Shown: positions 45,430 to 53,914, numbered from the stretch's first letter. The stretch: DNA of 64,000 nucleotides from an uncultured Acetatifactor sp. (GCA_944383825.1 CALWRA010000010.1:38391-102390); one strand, 5' to 3'. Notes: generated from the sequence alone by a model not told the origin. A program made the numbers and translations.

Positions 45430-46752
45430 TCAACGGGGGTGATCTGTCAGCTCTGAAATTTCTTCATAAGACAAACGGTTGCTTTCAATTTTAACGTGTA
45501 TGCCATCCGCCACCAGCTTTCGGAAAAAATATCGCTCAACATCTGCCTCGATAATACTGCTTGCAAAATTTACAGTAAGCGTATCCTCAAAGCTGATTAC
45601 TGCACAATTTGTTCTGGAAGAAAAGGGCTGTCCCATATAAATGTCAAACCGTTCAATATAAGGCTTCATTCTCTCCGGCACCTTCATGGCCCCCATGTTT
45701 GTCAGTCCCGCAGAAGAATTTTTGTCCTGCACCTTTGTATAAAACTGGCGAACCACAAAATCTTTCACGAACAAAGGCACCACTCGAATGAAAGGATTCT
45801 TCTGAGTGGACGCATTGGTGGTGATGTCCCCTCTTAAAAACTTTTCATTTAGATAATAACGCATATAATTATGCACCTGAGCCACGATTTCTTCAAAGCT
45901 GTATTCCCCCAGTCTGGGATCGATTCCGGGATAAATCATTGTAATGAAATTTCTCAAGGTTTTGGAAGGGAAAAATCTTCTCAGATTCACAGGCATGGCA
46001 ATCTTTACCGGACGCAGACGAAAATGCCAATCTTTTTCCTGCTTCGTCATAAGAGCATAGAGCAATATAGCGTTCAGATATTCCGTAATGGTGGCGTTAT
46101 ATTTCTTCGCCACCGACATCACCTGGGATACGGACATAATTCCATCGATAATATTGAGCGTATAAAACGGTTCTTTCGTTCCCCGCACACGATAGGTCTT
46201 CTCTCCAGGCCTGGGAGGACGGACCTTGGCATTGGCATACCTCATATAAGCATCCTCCAGCTCCTCCGGATCAGGCTCTCTGTCAATGTCCAGCACAAAC
46301 CCCCCGCTTTCAATTTCCGTATGCCCCAGAAGCCGCAAATACACCGCCGTCAGAGTCTGCAGCACGCACATACCTCCAGTGCCGTCCCCCAGACTGTGAT
46401 GAGCCTCCAGAGCAATTCTGTTTTTGTAGTAATACACTCTGATCAGGTACCGGTTGTTCGCCTTAAAATACATGGGCTGACATGGATTTCTCACATCCTT
46501 TTGCACAAAAGGTCCGGGCCTGTTGTTAGGCTCCAGATACCGCCAGAAAAGCCCTTTCCTTATAGCCGCTTTATAAGTGGGAAATCTGGGCAGCGTCAAG
46601 TCCACAGCCTTCTGCAGCATCCCGGGATCAATGTCCTCCTTCAAAAGCACGGACAAACGGTATACGGAAGAAAAGTCCCGCCTTTGAAGAGTGGGATAAA
46701 CAATTGCAGACAAATCCAGCTTATACCATTCCCTGCGCCCCGTTCTTTCCAT
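45430..46752 (-). CDS. condensation-superfamily (HHxxxDG) acyltransferase
   Basis: 440 residues from the ATG at 46752 (GGGAG six bases upstream). AHHSLGDGTGG (His118, His119, Asp123) is the catalytic HHxxxDG motif shared by NRPS condensation domains, wax-ester/alcohol acyltransferases and Pap-type proteins. The DFGWG-like region is replaced by IYMGQPFSSRTNC near the C-terminus. No carrier-protein or NRPS gene is nearby, so an alcohol or lipid O-acyltransferase is likelier than a peptide synthetase part. It is followed by the zinc-ribbon membrane protein and the esterase. Confidence 0.78.
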   Translation of the reverse strand: MERTGRREWYKLDLSAIVYPTLQRRDFSSVYRLSVLLKEDIDPGMLQKAVDLTLPRFPTYKAAIRKGLFWRYLEPNNRPGPFVQKDVRNPCQPMYFKANNRYLIRVYYYKNRIALEAHHSLGDGTGGMCVLQTLTAVYLRLLGHTEIESGGFVLDIDREPDPEELEDAYMRYANAKVRPPRPGEKTYRVRGTKEPFYTLNIIDGIMSVSQVMSVAKKYNATITEYLNAILLYALMTKQEKDWHFRLRPVKIAMPVNLRRFFPSKTLRNFITMIYPGIDPRLGEYSFEEIVAQVHNYMRYYLNEKFLRGDITTNASTQKNPFIRVVPLFVKDFVVRQFYTKVQDKNSSAGLTNMGAMKVPERMKPYIERFDIYMGQPFSSRTNCAVISFEDTLTVNFASSIIEADVERYFFRKLVADGIHVKIESNRLSYEEISELTDHPR

Positions 46753-46809
46753 TCCTCTCTCCCTTCGTTCACTTTGAATGCCTCTTTTCACCCTTAATTT
46801 CTGAAAGTG

Positions 46810-46844
46810 AAAAAAAGAGTGCTAAGCGATATACTTAACACTCT
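46810..46844 (-). terminator. intrinsic terminator of tRNA-Leu(CAG)
   Basis: AGAGTGTTAAG pairs with CTTAGCACTCT (46816-46844, one G:U pair), followed on the minus strand by seven T residues. Confidence 0.85.
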
Positions 46845-46851
46845 CTTGTCA

Positions 46852-46935
46852 TGCAGGAAAAGAGACTTGAACTCTCATGGTATTGCTACCACACGGACCT
46901 GAACCGTGCGCGTCTGCCAATTCCGCCATTCCTGC
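46852..46935 (-). tRNA. tRNA-Leu (anticodon CAG)
   Basis: 84 bases, class II with a long variable arm. The acceptor GCAGGAA pairs with the 3' end TTCCTGC, discriminator A. The anticodon stem CACGG/CCGTG holds the loop TTCAGGT, so the anticodon is CAG, reading CUG. The T-arm has GTTCAAGTC. CCA is not encoded. It has its own promoter and terminator. Confidence 0.95.
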
Positions 46936-46946
46936 GAACAAGTCAT

Positions 46947-46975
46947 ATTTTATATGTTTTCCTGCAAAATGTCAA
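46947..46975 (-). promoter_or_regulatory. sigma-A promoter of tRNA-Leu(CAG)
   Basis: On the minus strand a perfect TTGACA (46975-46970), a 17-base spacer and TAAAAT (46952-46947), ending 11 bases before the tRNA. Confidence 0.8.
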
Positions 46976-47025
46976 TAGAATTATTGTAATTTTTTTTTAT
47001 TTTTTTTCAAATTCAGCAAATTTCC

Positions 47026-47787
47026 TTAAAAATAGCTGTTGAACAGACTTCCGGCATTATAAAGATTGCTGTATGCGCCGGTAAAGGTATATGTATTGGC
47101 TCTGTTGGCGTCTCTGTCCGCCGAATAATTGATCAGGGACGCTTGAGCGGAAACCCTGTACCCGTAAGAGCCGTTTTCCCCAAACAGGCTTTCCACAGTA
47201 GACATCTCCGCATTCATGAACGTATCCTTGTCCAGAGACAATGTGCTGTCCTCATTCACAGTAATTCCTATTTTATTCAAAAGTTTGATGTTGCTGAGGG
47301 TGGCATTGACCATGCTTTCCGTGCGCCTGGTCACAGTGTCTCCTCTGTAGTCGTCTACTGCCTCTATCACGGCATTATAATTGGTCACGAAGTTATCCAC
47401 TGCCTTATAAATGCTTTCAGCGTCATAATCACGCCGGGTGGTTTCCACGCCATTTTCGTCCACCGTAGTAATATCTTTCTTCTTAAAGACAGAATCGCTG
47501 CCCTTTTCCAGAAGAGCGTCCGCCGCCTCTTTAAGCGCATCGGTGGAGCTCTGCACCCTTGCTAAGGACTTTGCGTCCACCTGTCCTGAAGTGCCGTTAT
47601 TAACCAGCGACTTCACCTCATCGCTGCCGGTCTCTGAATAGTACGCCTTCATCAGCTTATAATAGCTGCCGTTTTTAATGCTGGCGTAATCCATCAGAAA
47701 AGTGCTTCCTGACACACTTGCGGCGCCGCTTCCCAGACTGGAAAATAAAAATGAATAATCGGGTCTTGCCTGAATGGAAATACTCAT
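47026..47787 (-). CDS. stand-alone protein with FliD C-terminal-like region
   Basis: 253 residues from the ATG at 47787, eight bases after AAGGAGG. The region around residues 95-215 (YDAESIYKAVDNFVTNYN, LSNIKLLNKIGITVNEDS, LSLDKDTFMN, VESLFGENGSYGYRV) resembles the C-terminal region of flagellar filament cap protein FliD. It lacks the N-terminal FliD domain, has no signal peptide and no flagellar genes nearby. It could be an adapted filament or coiled-coil protein, or a flagellar accessory encoded apart from its cluster. Its promoter was not found. Confidence 0.6.
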   Translation of the reverse strand: MSISIQARPDYSFLFSSLGSGAASVSGSTFLMDYASIKNGSYYKLMKAYYSETGSDEVKSLVNNGTSGQVDAKSLARVQSSTDALKEAADALLEKGSDSVFKKKDITTVDENGVETTRRDYDAESIYKAVDNFVTNYNAVIEAVDDYRGDTVTRRTESMVNATLSNIKLLNKIGITVNEDSTLSLDKDTFMNAEMSTVESLFGENGSYGYRVSAQASLINYSADRDANRANTYTFTGAYSNLYNAGSLFNSYF

Positions 47788-47912
47788 ATACATTACCTCC
47801 TTGTATCCCTTTTTTTCAGATATAACATGGGGCTTCCCTGCCCTGCATATGCTCTTACACAAATCTTATTCTATCATAGTTATCGGCAGAAATACAGATA
47901 AAATTAACCATT

Positions 47913-48749
47913 TCATACCATTTTTGCAGCTTTCAGCAAATGTTTTGCCAGGACGGAGGTTGTTACGCTTCCCACGCCCCCGGGAACGGGAGTGATGGCC
48001 GAGACAATGCCCTCCAAACTTTCGGCGTCCACATCCCCACAGAGATTCCCCTCCGAATCCACATTTATCCCCACGTCAATTACAACCGCATCCTTCCCTG
48101 CAAAATCAGAGTCTATCATCTTTGCAGAACCTGCCGCCGCTACAAGCACCTGTGCATTGCGGCAGGTTTCCGGCAGGTTTCCGGTTTTTGTGTGGCATAT
48201 GGTCACAGTGGCATTTCTCCCAAGCAGAAGCATTGCCGCAGGCTTTCCGATGACCAGGCTTCTGCCCACCACCACGGCTCTTTTGCCCTTCAGATCAATA
48301 CCCTCAAAATCCAGTATTTCTATCACTGCCTCCGCAGTACATGGGGCGAAGCCGCTCTCGTCACCGGCATAAACCTTGGCCAGATTGATAGGGGACATGC
48401 CGTCCAGATCCTTTTTCGGTGCAATTCGTTCCTGAACGGCTCTTTCGTCCAATTGCTCCGGCAGCGGACGAAGCAGTAGAATGCCATGTATTTCAGGATT
48501 ATTATTGATGTGGTCGAAATCTTCTTGAAAGCTTTCATTGTCTATATCGGCAGGAAAAGCGTATACCGTACAGGCAAATCCCAGCTTTTCCATTTTCTTT
48601 GCGGCCGACCGCTCATATGAAATATCCTCAGGCTTTTCTCCCACGCGAATAATTGCCAAATGGGGGAAGTCCCCCCTCCATTCTTTCATTTCCTGTAAAA
48701 TCTTCTCGTTTATGGCATTCGCTACGGGAAGCCCCCTCAATATCTTCAT
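47913..48749 (-). CDS. folD: divergent FolD: methylene-tetrahydrofolate dehydrogenase
   Basis: 278 residues, full length. The NAD(P) domain is normal (VVGRSLVIGKPAAMLL, ICHTKTGNL, VIDVGINVD, TPVPGGVGSVTTSVL). In the catalytic domain, however, the motif that reads YxxxK in bifunctional FolD is YERSA (Tyr45, Ala49), so the lysine needed for cyclohydrolase is absent, and the Gln of the GILVQLPLP block is Leu93. Asp116 of DLDG is kept. Dehydrogenase activity is expected; cyclohydrolase activity is doubtful. A separate cyclohydrolase-like gene lies 104 bases upstream on the same strand. Confidence 0.9.
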   Translation of the reverse strand: MKILRGLPVANAINEKILQEMKEWRGDFPHLAIIRVGEKPEDISYERSAAKKMEKLGFACTVYAFPADIDNESFQEDFDHINNNPEIHGILLLRPLPEQLDERAVQERIAPKKDLDGMSPINLAKVYAGDESGFAPCTAEAVIEILDFEGIDLKGKRAVVVGRSLVIGKPAAMLLLGRNATVTICHTKTGNLPETCRNAQVLVAAAGSAKMIDSDFAGKDAVVIDVGINVDSEGNLCGDVDAESLEGIVSAITPVPGGVGSVTTSVLAKHLLKAAKMV

Positions 48750-48853
48750 TTCATTATCCCCATTTCTATATTCAATCTGCCGCCTTCATTTTAACGCGGC
48801 CATTTTCTCTTCCGATCCGGTAAAGTTTTCCTTCCAGTCTCAGGAAATCTTTG

Positions 48854-49489
48854 TCATTTCTTTCCGCACAGGGTTCCTGCGACCTCTTCAAAAATCTCAT
48901 CCGCCATCTTAGATCCCCTTTGAGCCATTTCCTTCGCTCTTTTATTCATGTCCTCTGCAATTCGCCGGTTTTTCATAAACTTTGTATTGATATACACATT
49001 CAAAGAAGCTCCGTTCAACGCAGCTTTACACAGCTGTACGCCTACTCCCACGTCACTTATGGCAAGTCTGCTGCCGATCACGGACAGTCTGGAAAGGAGC
49101 AAAAGAGCTTCCAGAATTTCTTTCATCAGCGCAAGAGGCGCTTCCCCTGCCGCACACAGTGCATTTTCCATAACCTCCGTCCGCTGTTCAATCTCCTCCG
49201 GCGTGTTTTTGGGAAGACCATATGCTTTCGCCAAAGGCTCAAAGGCTTCCGCGTCCTTATCCATACAGGAAGCGAGGCCCTTGGTAACCACAGCCGCCTT
49301 CTTCAATATTTCCCGAATCTCTTCTTCATGTTCCGCATATTTTTTCTTTCCCGTCGTAAGATTTGCCACCATACTCCCAAGGCTCATCCCCAGAGCGGCT
49401 GCATAAGCACAGACGCCTCCTCCCCCCGGCACCGGCGCCGGAGAAGACAATCGATCCAGGAAATCACTCATTTTCATTTCAGCCATCAT
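48854..49489 (-). CDS. fchA: FchA-type methenyl-tetrahydrofolate cyclohydrolase / cyclodeaminase family
   Basis: 211 residues from the ATG at 49489 (GGAGA seven bases upstream). The N-terminal MSDFLDRLSSPAPVPGGGG, AALGMSLGSMVANLT and the all-helical body match the FTCD cyclodeaminase/cyclohydrolase family, which includes clostridial FchA. It would convert 5,10-methenyl-THF to 10-formyl-THF in one-carbon metabolism. It is upstream of folD in the same orientation and probably co-transcribed. Formimino-THF cyclodeaminase activity is the alternative. Confidence 0.88.
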   Translation of the reverse strand: MMAEMKMSDFLDRLSSPAPVPGGGGVCAYAAALGMSLGSMVANLTTGKKKYAEHEEEIREILKKAAVVTKGLASCMDKDAEAFEPLAKAYGLPKNTPEEIEQRTEVMENALCAAGEAPLALMKEILEALLLLSRLSVIGSRLAISDVGVGVQLCKAALNGASLNVYINTKFMKNRRIAEDMNKRAKEMAQRGSKMADEIFEEVAGTLCGKK

Positions 49490-49604
49490 AATTTTTTCTC
49501 CATTCACTGACTGAAATCATGTTTTCAGCCTGATTGTATTATAGCGGCTTTCGGGAAGGATGTAAAGGCATCCCCTTCCACCCTCCCTTATTCTACCCAA
49601 AGCA

Positions 49605-49633
49605 AGGGTGCAGAGATTAAATCTCTGCACCCT
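49605..49633 (-). terminator. terminator of the sigV-rsiV-lipoprotein operon
   Basis: A 14-bp near-perfect inverted repeat (AGGGTGCAGAGATT and its complement) begins inside the stop codon of the last lipoprotein gene. The T-run after it on the minus strand is short (TTGCTTT), so strength rests on the stem. Confidence 0.65.
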
Positions 49634-50298
49634 CATTTCAGCTCTCCCATAACCACATTCATGCTGATGGTCAAATTATTTTCAAGCCAATTCAGGGAAA
49701 TGTCTTTATCCCCCAAAAACCAGCGCCAATTAATGCTTCCTGATTCCGAAGATACTTCTCCTCCTGAGGGGTCCACTCCTGCAAAGGCCGTAAGTCTTTC
49801 AACCCACCCTTGCACCTCTTCCTCGGTAACTTCCCGCTCTCCGCTGGAAATCCACACAGAAACGGAATTCACAAGGTTTTGTGTGTCGTAACTGGTATAT
49901 ACGGGATAAGTTTCTCCAAACAGCTCCGCCTGATAAATACGGCCAATAAAGGTCTGTTGATCCTCTGTCCAGTTCTCCTGTCCGCCCCCCAATTGTTCCG
50001 CAGCCTGAGCGTCATCCATACCCAAAAGCCCTTCAAGCGCCTCCAGGCTATCATCCCTTGAATCCGCAGACGTCTCTGTTCCTTCCTCCGTCCTTTCGGC
50101 TTCCTGCACCGGGGCGGTTCCCTGCGCATCTGTAGCGCTTTCGCCCTTTTCTTCTCCTGTACCATAAGCTCCCGTTTCCTCCGTCGGCACAGCAGACGCC
50201 ATCGTCTCATCTTTCTCTACGGATCCGCAGGCACACAGCATAATAACCAACATTCCAAGCAGAAATCCCTGGCCCCTTTTTGCTGTTTTCTTTTTCAT
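49633..50298 (-). CDS. putative lipoprotein
   Basis: 221 residues from the ATG at 50298 (GGAGG five bases upstream). A lipoprotein signal ends MLCAC, giving Cys24 or so as the lipid-modified residue. A Glu/Thr/Ala-rich linker runs to about residue 95, then a globular domain (LLGMDDAQAAEQLGGG, VYTSYDTQNLVNSVSVWI, INWRWFLGDKDISLNW) that I do not recognise. It is the fourth gene of the sigV operon, 42 bases after the third. Confidence 0.7.
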   Translation of the reverse strand: MKKKTAKRGQGFLLGMLVIMLCACGSVEKDETMASAVPTEETGAYGTGEEKGESATDAQGTAPVQEAERTEEGTETSADSRDDSLEALEGLLGMDDAQAAEQLGGGQENWTEDQQTFIGRIYQAELFGETYPVYTSYDTQNLVNSVSVWISSGEREVTEEEVQGWVERLTAFAGVDPSGGEVSSESGSINWRWFLGDKDISLNWLENNLTISMNVVMGELK

Positions 50299-50340
50299 AT
50301 CATCCTCCTCTACACAGACATTCTCTGCATTCTGCAATTA

Positions 50341-50949
50341 CTAATAATTAATTCCCTGAATTGCCAGCTCTCCGTCCACCACGCCAAAAACAATATTAGC
50401 TGTTCCTCCATTCGACAGTACAAAGCCGGCCATGCTGGGAGAAAGCGCCAAGGTGTCTGCCTCTGCCACAGCAGTCATAAGCTCCTCGGTAAACACATTA
50501 TCCGCTCCCAGTTCGATCAGTTCCTCCCGAGAGGATACACTGCTTTCCGCAATTCCCACATAGACAGGATATGACGTAAGGTCAGCCAGAGCCTCCAGAT
50601 CCTTAGCTGCCACCGCAGCCTTTATTTTATCCGCAAACTCCGCTGCCGCTATGCTGTCAACCGCAAAATTATCCTCGTATCCGCTCTGCTCCTCTGTGGC
50701 CGTCTGGCTTTCTGCCTGTGTATTTTCCATCTGCTCACTCTCCGCCTGCTGTGTTCCATCCGCCGGAGAGCCGGCGGTTGGCTGCTGCGGGTCGTCAGGC
50801 AATGCCTGACTTCCCGTTTGTGGAGCCTCCTGTGTTGTCTGCGCTGTTTCCGAGGGCATCTGGGAAGCGTCCCCCTCCTGATCCGTCCCGCAGGCAACCA
50901 GTCCTGTGCTTAATAAAACCGCCATTAATAAAGCTGCTGTTTTTTTCAT
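50341..50949 (-). CDS. putative lipoprotein with Q/T-rich linker
   Basis: 202 residues. The signal peptide ends in the lipobox LVAC. Residues about 25-95 are Gln, Thr, Ser, Glu-rich and probably a flexible wall-spanning linker. The C-terminal 100 residues form a compact domain (FADKIKAAVAAKDLEALADL, SYPVYVG, SREELIELGADNVFT) recurrent in clostridial lipoproteins. It follows the rsiV gene by 21 bases, so it probably belongs to the SigV response. Function unknown. Confidence 0.75.
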   Translation of the reverse strand: MKKTAALLMAVLLSTGLVACGTDQEGDASQMPSETAQTTQEAPQTGSQALPDDPQQPTAGSPADGTQQAESEQMENTQAESQTATEEQSGYEDNFAVDSIAAAEFADKIKAAVAAKDLEALADLTSYPVYVGIAESSVSSREELIELGADNVFTEELMTAVAEADTLALSPSMAGFVLSNGGTANIVFGVVDGELAIQGINY

Positions 50950-50970
50950 CGTTTTTATCCGCCTTTCTAT

Positions 50971-51846
50971 TTATCTCTGAATTTCAAATTCAATCTCTCC
51001 GGCCGACCCCGGTGCAATCTCATATTTATCAAATACGATCACCGGATTGCCTTTTTCGTTTACATAAAAGGAAGCATCCGCCGTAATTCCTGTAAATCCG
51101 CCTTCCTCCGGCGTCCAGAACGTAATTCCCTCTTCCGCAGATTTTGTCTGCATCTGTGCGGATATGCTCTCATTAGCCAATTCAATATAATTCTCTCCAA
51201 GCAAATCCTCCAGAGTTACCATTTTTCCATCCTTTAGATCGATGGTATAATATTTTGTCTCATTATGAGCGGAATTCCAGTTCTCACTGCCTATTACCGC
51301 AAAGGACAGATAGTCCTCCGTCTGCGCTTTTATCTCATAGCCAACGTTGATCTCAATATTGTGAGCCGCCCATTCTTCTTCCGTTCCTCCGGTCTCAATA
51401 AACGCCTTTTTATACTCTTCGGCTCTCTGCACGGCTCCCTCTACATATTCTTCGCAGAGTCTTAAAATTTCCTGGTTAATGGAATCGTCAAGTCCTCCCG
51501 TATCCTGGGAAATCATTTCCACGCTGGGAATTTCAACAGAAAGCTTTAAGTCCTCGTCCTCTGTTTCGTAAGAACGGAAAGTCAGTATTCTCGCCACGGC
51601 TCCCATAACCGGTATATTGCTCATTTCCTGAGCAAATACCGTATTTGTGTTAAGCAGCACAGTGAAAGCAGCTACTGCCGCAGCCGCAGCCGCAGTCGCC
51701 CCCTTTAATTTGTTTTTTCTCCTTTCCAAACGCAGAATTTTTTGTCTTGACTCCGAGAGCTCCACTGCTTTTTGCACGCGTTCGGCCAATTCCTCAGGTA
51801 TGGGAATCTCATCATACTGCTCTTTTGCATAATTCATGTCTTTCAT
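50971..51846 (-). CDS. rsiV: RsiV-like anti-sigma factor
   Basis: 291 residues. A short cytoplasmic segment (1-48), one membrane segment (about 49-70, ending VFAQ), then an extracellular domain that resembles RsiV/DUF3298: YYTIDLKDGKMVTLEDLL, SFYVNEKGNPVIVFDKYEIA. B. subtilis RsiV binds lysozyme and is cleaved to free SigV. The ATG overlaps the sigma gene stop (ATGA) and has GGAGG seven bases upstream, so stoichiometric coupling is likely. Ligand here is inferred. Confidence 0.85.
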   Translation of the reverse strand: MKDMNYAKEQYDEIPIPEELAERVQKAVELSESRQKILRLERRKNKLKGATAAAAAAVAAFTVLLNTNTVFAQEMSNIPVMGAVARILTFRSYETEDEDLKLSVEIPSVEMISQDTGGLDDSINQEILRLCEEYVEGAVQRAEEYKKAFIETGGTEEEWAAHNIEINVGYEIKAQTEDYLSFAVIGSENWNSAHNETKYYTIDLKDGKMVTLEDLLGENYIELANESISAQMQTKSAEEGITFWTPEEGGFTGITADASFYVNEKGNPVIVFDKYEIAPGSAGEIEFEIQR

Positions 51847-52331
51847 GCACCCACCTCCAGATTTTGTTTTAACTGTTTTAGTCCTCTGTAAAGCTTCGCT
51901 TTAACGGTGTTCAGATTCATTTCCATAATTCTGGAAATCTCCGCCAGAGACAGCTCCTCAAAAAAGCGGAGCTTTATAATACTCTGGGTTTCCGGATCAA
52001 GCCTATTGATCTGGCAGGACAATTCATCGTCCTTTTCATAGCCCTTTTCATAATATGGCGTATCCAGCTGTATATCTTCACCCGCTAAAAGCTCTTTGTT
52101 CCGCCGCTTAATAAGAAGAAGACTCTCGTTTACCAAAATGCGGTAAAACCATGTTTTGAGCGCTTCCTCATTTCTAAGCGTATTGTAGTGATCCAATGCA
52201 CTACAGATTGCATTCTGAACCACGTCCAACGCGTCGTCTTTGTTTTGAACGTAACTAAAGGCCAGCCGATAGAATTTTTCTTGATTTTCAGTGATATACG
52301 CCACTACCTTATTGTACAATTTGTGTTTCAT
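51843..52331 (-). CDS. sigV: ECF sigma factor, SigV-like
   Basis: 162 residues with region 2 (FYRLAFSYVQNKDDALDVVQN, TWFYRILVNESLL) and region 4 (RLDPETQSIIKLRFFEELSLAEI, NLNTVKAKLYRGLKQLK). It is followed by an overlapping RsiV-like anti-sigma gene. A promoter upstream (52370-52398) looks ECF-type, so it may activate its own operon. In B. subtilis the homologous pair confers lysozyme resistance. Confidence 0.92.
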   Translation of the reverse strand: MKHKLYNKVVAYITENQEKFYRLAFSYVQNKDDALDVVQNAICSALDHYNTLRNEEALKTWFYRILVNESLLLIKRRNKELLAGEDIQLDTPYYEKGYEKDDELSCQINRLDPETQSIIKLRFFEELSLAEISRIMEMNLNTVKAKLYRGLKQLKQNLEVGA

Positions 52332-52369
52332 ATGATTTTCCTCACTGTAATATCAACCGTTCTGATATA

Positions 52370-52398
52370 TAGATGAAAACCCAGCTTCAAAAGTTGCA
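52370..52398 (-). promoter_or_regulatory. ECF-type promoter of the sigV operon
   Basis: On the minus strand TGCAAC (52398-52393), a 17-base spacer and CATCTA (52375-52370). This resembles the SigV-type TGAAAC/CGTCTA pattern with one or two mismatches. It lies about 40 bases before the sigV ATG. Confidence 0.45.
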
Positions 52399-52406
52399 GA
52401 AATAAA

Positions 52407-53714
52407 TTATTTTCTGAAAAAGCTGATAAAGAAAAACATGCCCAAGGCACTTACGGCCGCTTCCGTCAAAGGAACCGCCAGCCATACTCCGGTGATTCCC
52501 CATAGGGCAGACAGCAAAAATGCCCCCGGAATAAGAAGCGCCAGTCCTCTCAGCAGTGAGATTGCCTGTGCCGGCGCCGCTCTTTCCACAGAAGTAAAAA
52601 ACAATGCCGTAATGATATTAAAGCCTGTAAAGAATATTCCCCAGAAATACAACCTCAGCCCGGGCACAGCAATTCTGTCCAGCGCAGCATTTCCCTCACT
52701 GTTAAAAACAGATGCAATTACCGAGGAAAACCGGAAAATTGTAGGATAGAGCACACAAGACACCGCAAAGGAGGCAGTCAGAGCATACCTGAGAACCTGT
52801 TTCGCCGTCTCTGTCTGATTTTTTCCGTAGGCTCTGCTTACCAAAGGCTGCATACCCTGAGCAATCCCCGTATATATGGATGTTGTTACCAGGGAAAGAT
52901 TTGCAATAACGCCATAGGCGGCCACCCCCATATTTCCCTGGATTTTTAGTATCACTGTGTTAAACGCCATGATTACGGCTCCCGATGAAATTTCAGTAAT
53001 AAAAGAAGATGTGCCCAAAAGTGCGGCAGAAAATAGCTCAGACATATTCGGACGCAAAAGTCTGAGCCTGAAGCCACAGTTTTTTCCAAAAAAATGACCG
53101 GACAAAATAAGTACACTAACCACAGGAGAAAGTCCTGTTGCCAATGCTGCGCCAAAAATCCCAAGTTTCCAGGGAAAAATAAAAATATAGTCGAACACAA
53201 CGTTGAACAGGCTTCCTCCCAGCATTGCCGCCATGGACAGCCCCGGATTTCCATCGTTTCTTACAAAGCACAAAAGTATGTCGTTTAGTAAAAATGCCGG
53301 AGCAAAAATTAGAACCGTTTGAATATAAATATCCGTCAGCTCTATAACCTGACTGTCCGCGCCCATAAGGCCGGCTATCCTTGCAGAGCAAAGAGCCCCG
53401 GCGGCCATATATATCAGAGCAAAGAATCCTGCGGCATATAAAACGCCTGCAAAAAGACAGTCTGTCCTGTGGTCCGCACCCTGAACCTTTAAAACAGAAT
53501 ATCTGGTGGCTCCTCCCATACCCAGCATCATTCCTGTCCCATGTATAAAGCTGTATACCGGTATAGCCAAATTTAAAGCAGTCAGGCCATCCGCCCCCGT
53601 TCCATGGGAAACAAATACAGTGTCGGCAAGAATATAAAAAGAAATTCCCAGCATCCCCAGCACATTCTGCAAAGCATACCGAGCAAAATTCCCCAAACAG
53701 GAATGCTTTTCCAT
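52407..53714 (-). CDS. MATE-family multidrug/metabolite efflux protein
   Basis: 435 residues with about twelve membrane segments in two similar halves, starting LGNFARYALQNVLGMLGISFYILADTVFVS (split over residues 6-35). GLTALNLAIPVYSFIHGTGMMLGMGGATRYSV fits the MATE motif region. It would export cationic compounds in exchange for Na+ or H+. The ECF-type promoter of sigV overlaps the DNA just downstream of its stop. No regulator gene is adjacent. Confidence 0.9.
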   Translation of the reverse strand: MEKHSCLGNFARYALQNVLGMLGISFYILADTVFVSHGTGADGLTALNLAIPVYSFIHGTGMMLGMGGATRYSVLKVQGADHRTDCLFAGVLYAAGFFALIYMAAGALCSARIAGLMGADSQVIELTDIYIQTVLIFAPAFLLNDILLCFVRNDGNPGLSMAAMLGGSLFNVVFDYIFIFPWKLGIFGAALATGLSPVVSVLILSGHFFGKNCGFRLRLLRPNMSELFSAALLGTSSFITEISSGAVIMAFNTVILKIQGNMGVAAYGVIANLSLVTTSIYTGIAQGMQPLVSRAYGKNQTETAKQVLRYALTASFAVSCVLYPTIFRFSSVIASVFNSEGNAALDRIAVPGLRLYFWGIFFTGFNIITALFFTSVERAAPAQAISLLRGLALLIPGAFLLSALWGITGVWLAVPLTEAAVSALGMFFFISFFRK

Positions 53715-53876
53715 TGAAACCTCCAGTCACAAACGTTCTCCACATACTTTCCGGACAGCTTTTGACACAATCCGTCTGAACAGACCGTATCCCGCCCTTC
53801 CTGTGATTATTATGACCTCCAGCCCGCAGGATCATTCCGGATCTTTCCTAACCGGCTCTGTAAAACTCTGCAAAAG

Positions 53877-53901
53877 AAAAAAGGAAACCAATTCGGTCTC
53901 C
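53877..53901 (-). terminator. intrinsic terminator of tRNA-Leu(AAG)
   Basis: GGAGACC pairs with GGTTTCC (53883-53901), followed on the minus strand by six T residues. Confidence 0.75.
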
Positions 53902-53914
53902 TCACTCTTTAGAC

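Noticed and set aside
45871..46797. 308-codon plus-strand frame opposite the acyltransferase
   Set aside because: The minus-strand frame carries the HHxxxDG motif and a good ribosome site; the plus frame has neither.
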